This document shows positions 63,385-64,000 of a DNA stretch of 64,000 nucleotides, piece by piece (the stretch's first letter is position 1; every line of letters begins with the position of its first letter). Source of the DNA: Pueribacillus theae (GTDB taxonomy: Bacteria; Bacillota; Bacilli; Bacillales; UBA6769); NCBI RefSeq assembly GCF_003097615.1, contig NZ_QCZG01000014.1, positions 1 through 64,000 on the forward strand, in the 5' to 3' direction. The position numbers and the translations under genes were made by a program. The notes below the pieces were generated by a model. It made no database searches and had not been told where the DNA came from. It saw nothing but the letters and a program-made list of their open reading frames with translations.

Positions 63385-63413
63385 TTGACAAACGAAATGG
63401 ATTATCATATGAT
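63385..63413 (+). promoter_or_regulatory. sigma-A promoter of the leuA leader
   Basis: A perfect TTGACA (63385-63390) and TATGAT (63408-63413), separated by 17 bp. It lies upstream of the T-box. Confidence 0.75.
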
Positions 63414-63419
63414 TCTAAT

Positions 63420-63690
63420 TAAAATCATTGTGAATCGAAACAAATCGACTGTGAAAAGGAAACACTTCTTGATGTCAAGCACAGAGAACCCATGGGCGCT
63501 GAGAATGGGTGTTGGCGATGGAAGTTACTCACCTTGGAGTCGACTTCTGAACTTAAGTAGGAAGTACGGTTGGCAACCGTTATGCTGCAAAGTAAACCTT
63601 TACTTTATGAGGTCATATGCTGTGAGGCTGTGGCGAACGAGGGTGGTACCGTGATGATCTCACCCCTCAGAAAAGTAAAGGTTTTTTTGT
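63420..63690 (+). promoter_or_regulatory. T-box leader of leuA, probably leucine-specific
   Basis: The highly conserved T-box sequence AACGAGGGTGGTACCG lies at 63636-63651. A terminator is formed by AAACCTTTACTTT (63594-63606) and AAAGTAAAGGTTT (63672-63684) with a T-run. Upstream, a distal stem ACCCAT/ATGGGT (near 63488-63510) and a specifier region with CTC (about 63528-63530) fit a leucine T-box. Uncharged tRNA-Leu would favour readthrough into leuA. The exact specifier codon is inferred. Confidence 0.88.
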
Positions 63691-63727
63691 GTTTAGCTAA
63701 GGCATTCAAAATAAAGGAGGAGAAATA

Positions 63728-64000
63728 ATGGGTAAGAGAATTTATACATTTGACACGACATTGAGAGACGGCGAACAGACGCCTGGTGTGAACTTAAATA
63801 TCTCCGAAAAAGTTGAGATTGCGAAACAATTGGAAAAGGTTGGCATTGATGTCATTGAAGCGGGTTTTGCAGCGGCTTCGCCTGGTGATTTAAAAGCGGT
63901 GCGCGCTGTGGCTGAAGCTGTTGAAAAGCCAATTGTTGTAAGCCTTGCCCGCACAAACAAAGAGGATATTGACGCAGCGGTTGAAGCTTTAAAAGGGAAC
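63728..64000 (+). CDS. leuA: 2-isopropylmalate synthase, 5' part (runs off the window)
   Basis: The first 91 codons are present. [20 protein letters not shown] contains the catalytic Arg and metal-ligand Asp (LRDGEQ). The rest up to [12 protein letters not shown] matches the TIM-barrel start of LeuA. It condenses acetyl-CoA and 2-oxoisovalerate in leucine synthesis. AAAGGAGGAGAAATA gives the SD. Its own T-box precedes it, so it is probably the first gene of a leu unit; ilvBHC are not upstream here. Confidence 0.95.
   Translation, partial: MGKRIYTFDTTLRDGEQTPGVNLNISEKVEIAKQLEKVGIDVIEAGFAAASPGDLKAVRAVAEAVEKPIVVSLARTNKEDIDAAVEALKGN

Noticed and set aside
63343-63654. Open frame of 103 codons upstream of leuA
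   Set aside because: It lies over the promoter and T-box, and the conserved T-box sequence explains the region. Its amino acid sequence has no protein-like character.

Overview
The window reads as the chromosome of a low-GC Gram-positive of the Bacillaceae type. The evidence is strong Shine-Dalgarno sites close to AGGAGG with many GTG/TTG starts, a T-box in front of leuA, ilvE, a DUF4179-type ECF sigma/anti-sigma pair, YerD-, MhqD- and KorAB-like proteins and classic sigma-A promoters. No species is assigned. Many genes are frameshifted, truncated or cut by small inversions, so this is an accessory, actively rearranging region. Some single-base lesions could also be assembly errors.

Layout. 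0-7.4 kb: a GntR remnant, a broken methyltransferase behind a leader hairpin, a TnpB scrap, a GNAT acetyltransferase, tRNA-Leu(CAG) and an odd tRNA-Pro(CGG), a two-component system with two small membrane proteins upstream, and a PadR/DUF4188 pair. 7.8-17 kb: a class A PBP, mhqA/mhqD-like debris with a structured repeat and an inverted piece, three immunity-like genes, an MFS exporter and an ATP sulfurylase with an unusual C-terminal extension. 17-26 kb: ECF sigma/anti-sigma operon, a lactococcin-972-type ABC exporter, ilvE with a leader hairpin, a metallo-beta-lactamase-fold hydrolase and a membrane-anchored unknown. 26-37 kb: a TnpB-only IS605-type element just upstream of a broken nhaC, a penicillin-acylase family protein, Uma2, a PemK/MazF-type toxin-antitoxin pair, a GT4 glycosyltransferase whose SD lies in a terminator-like hairpin, and a YerD-like protein.

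37-63 kb is the main interest: a large aromatic-catabolism island. A TRAP transporter and a broken family III CoA-transferase lead into a LysR regulator, acyl-CoA dehydrogenase, ADP-forming acyl-CoA synthetase and a second TRAP binding protein. Then come an ACMSD-type decarboxylase, 2-hydroxypentadienoate hydratase, acetylating aldehyde dehydrogenase, 4-hydroxy-2-oxovalerate aldolase, Rieske dioxygenase alpha and beta, a two-domain extradiol dioxygenase, a dihydrodiol dehydrogenase-like SDR, a C-C hydrolase, 2-oxoacid:ferredoxin oxidoreductase (two subunits), a [4Fe-4S] ferredoxin, a nitroreductase-fold protein and an intact CoA-transferase.

Together these give a near-complete meta-cleavage route: aromatic acid, cis-dihydrodiol acid, carboxylated catechol, ring-cleavage product, decarboxylation, hydrolysis to a short acid plus 2-hydroxypentadienoate, then pyruvate plus acetyl-CoA. 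The gene set matches the logic of p-cumate (cmt/psb) degradation, in which the released acid is isobutyrate, but the substrate is an inference. No ferredoxin reductase for the Rieske enzyme is visible. The KorAB-like enzyme plus ferredoxin may supply the electrons. The window ends in leuA, behind a promoter and T-box.
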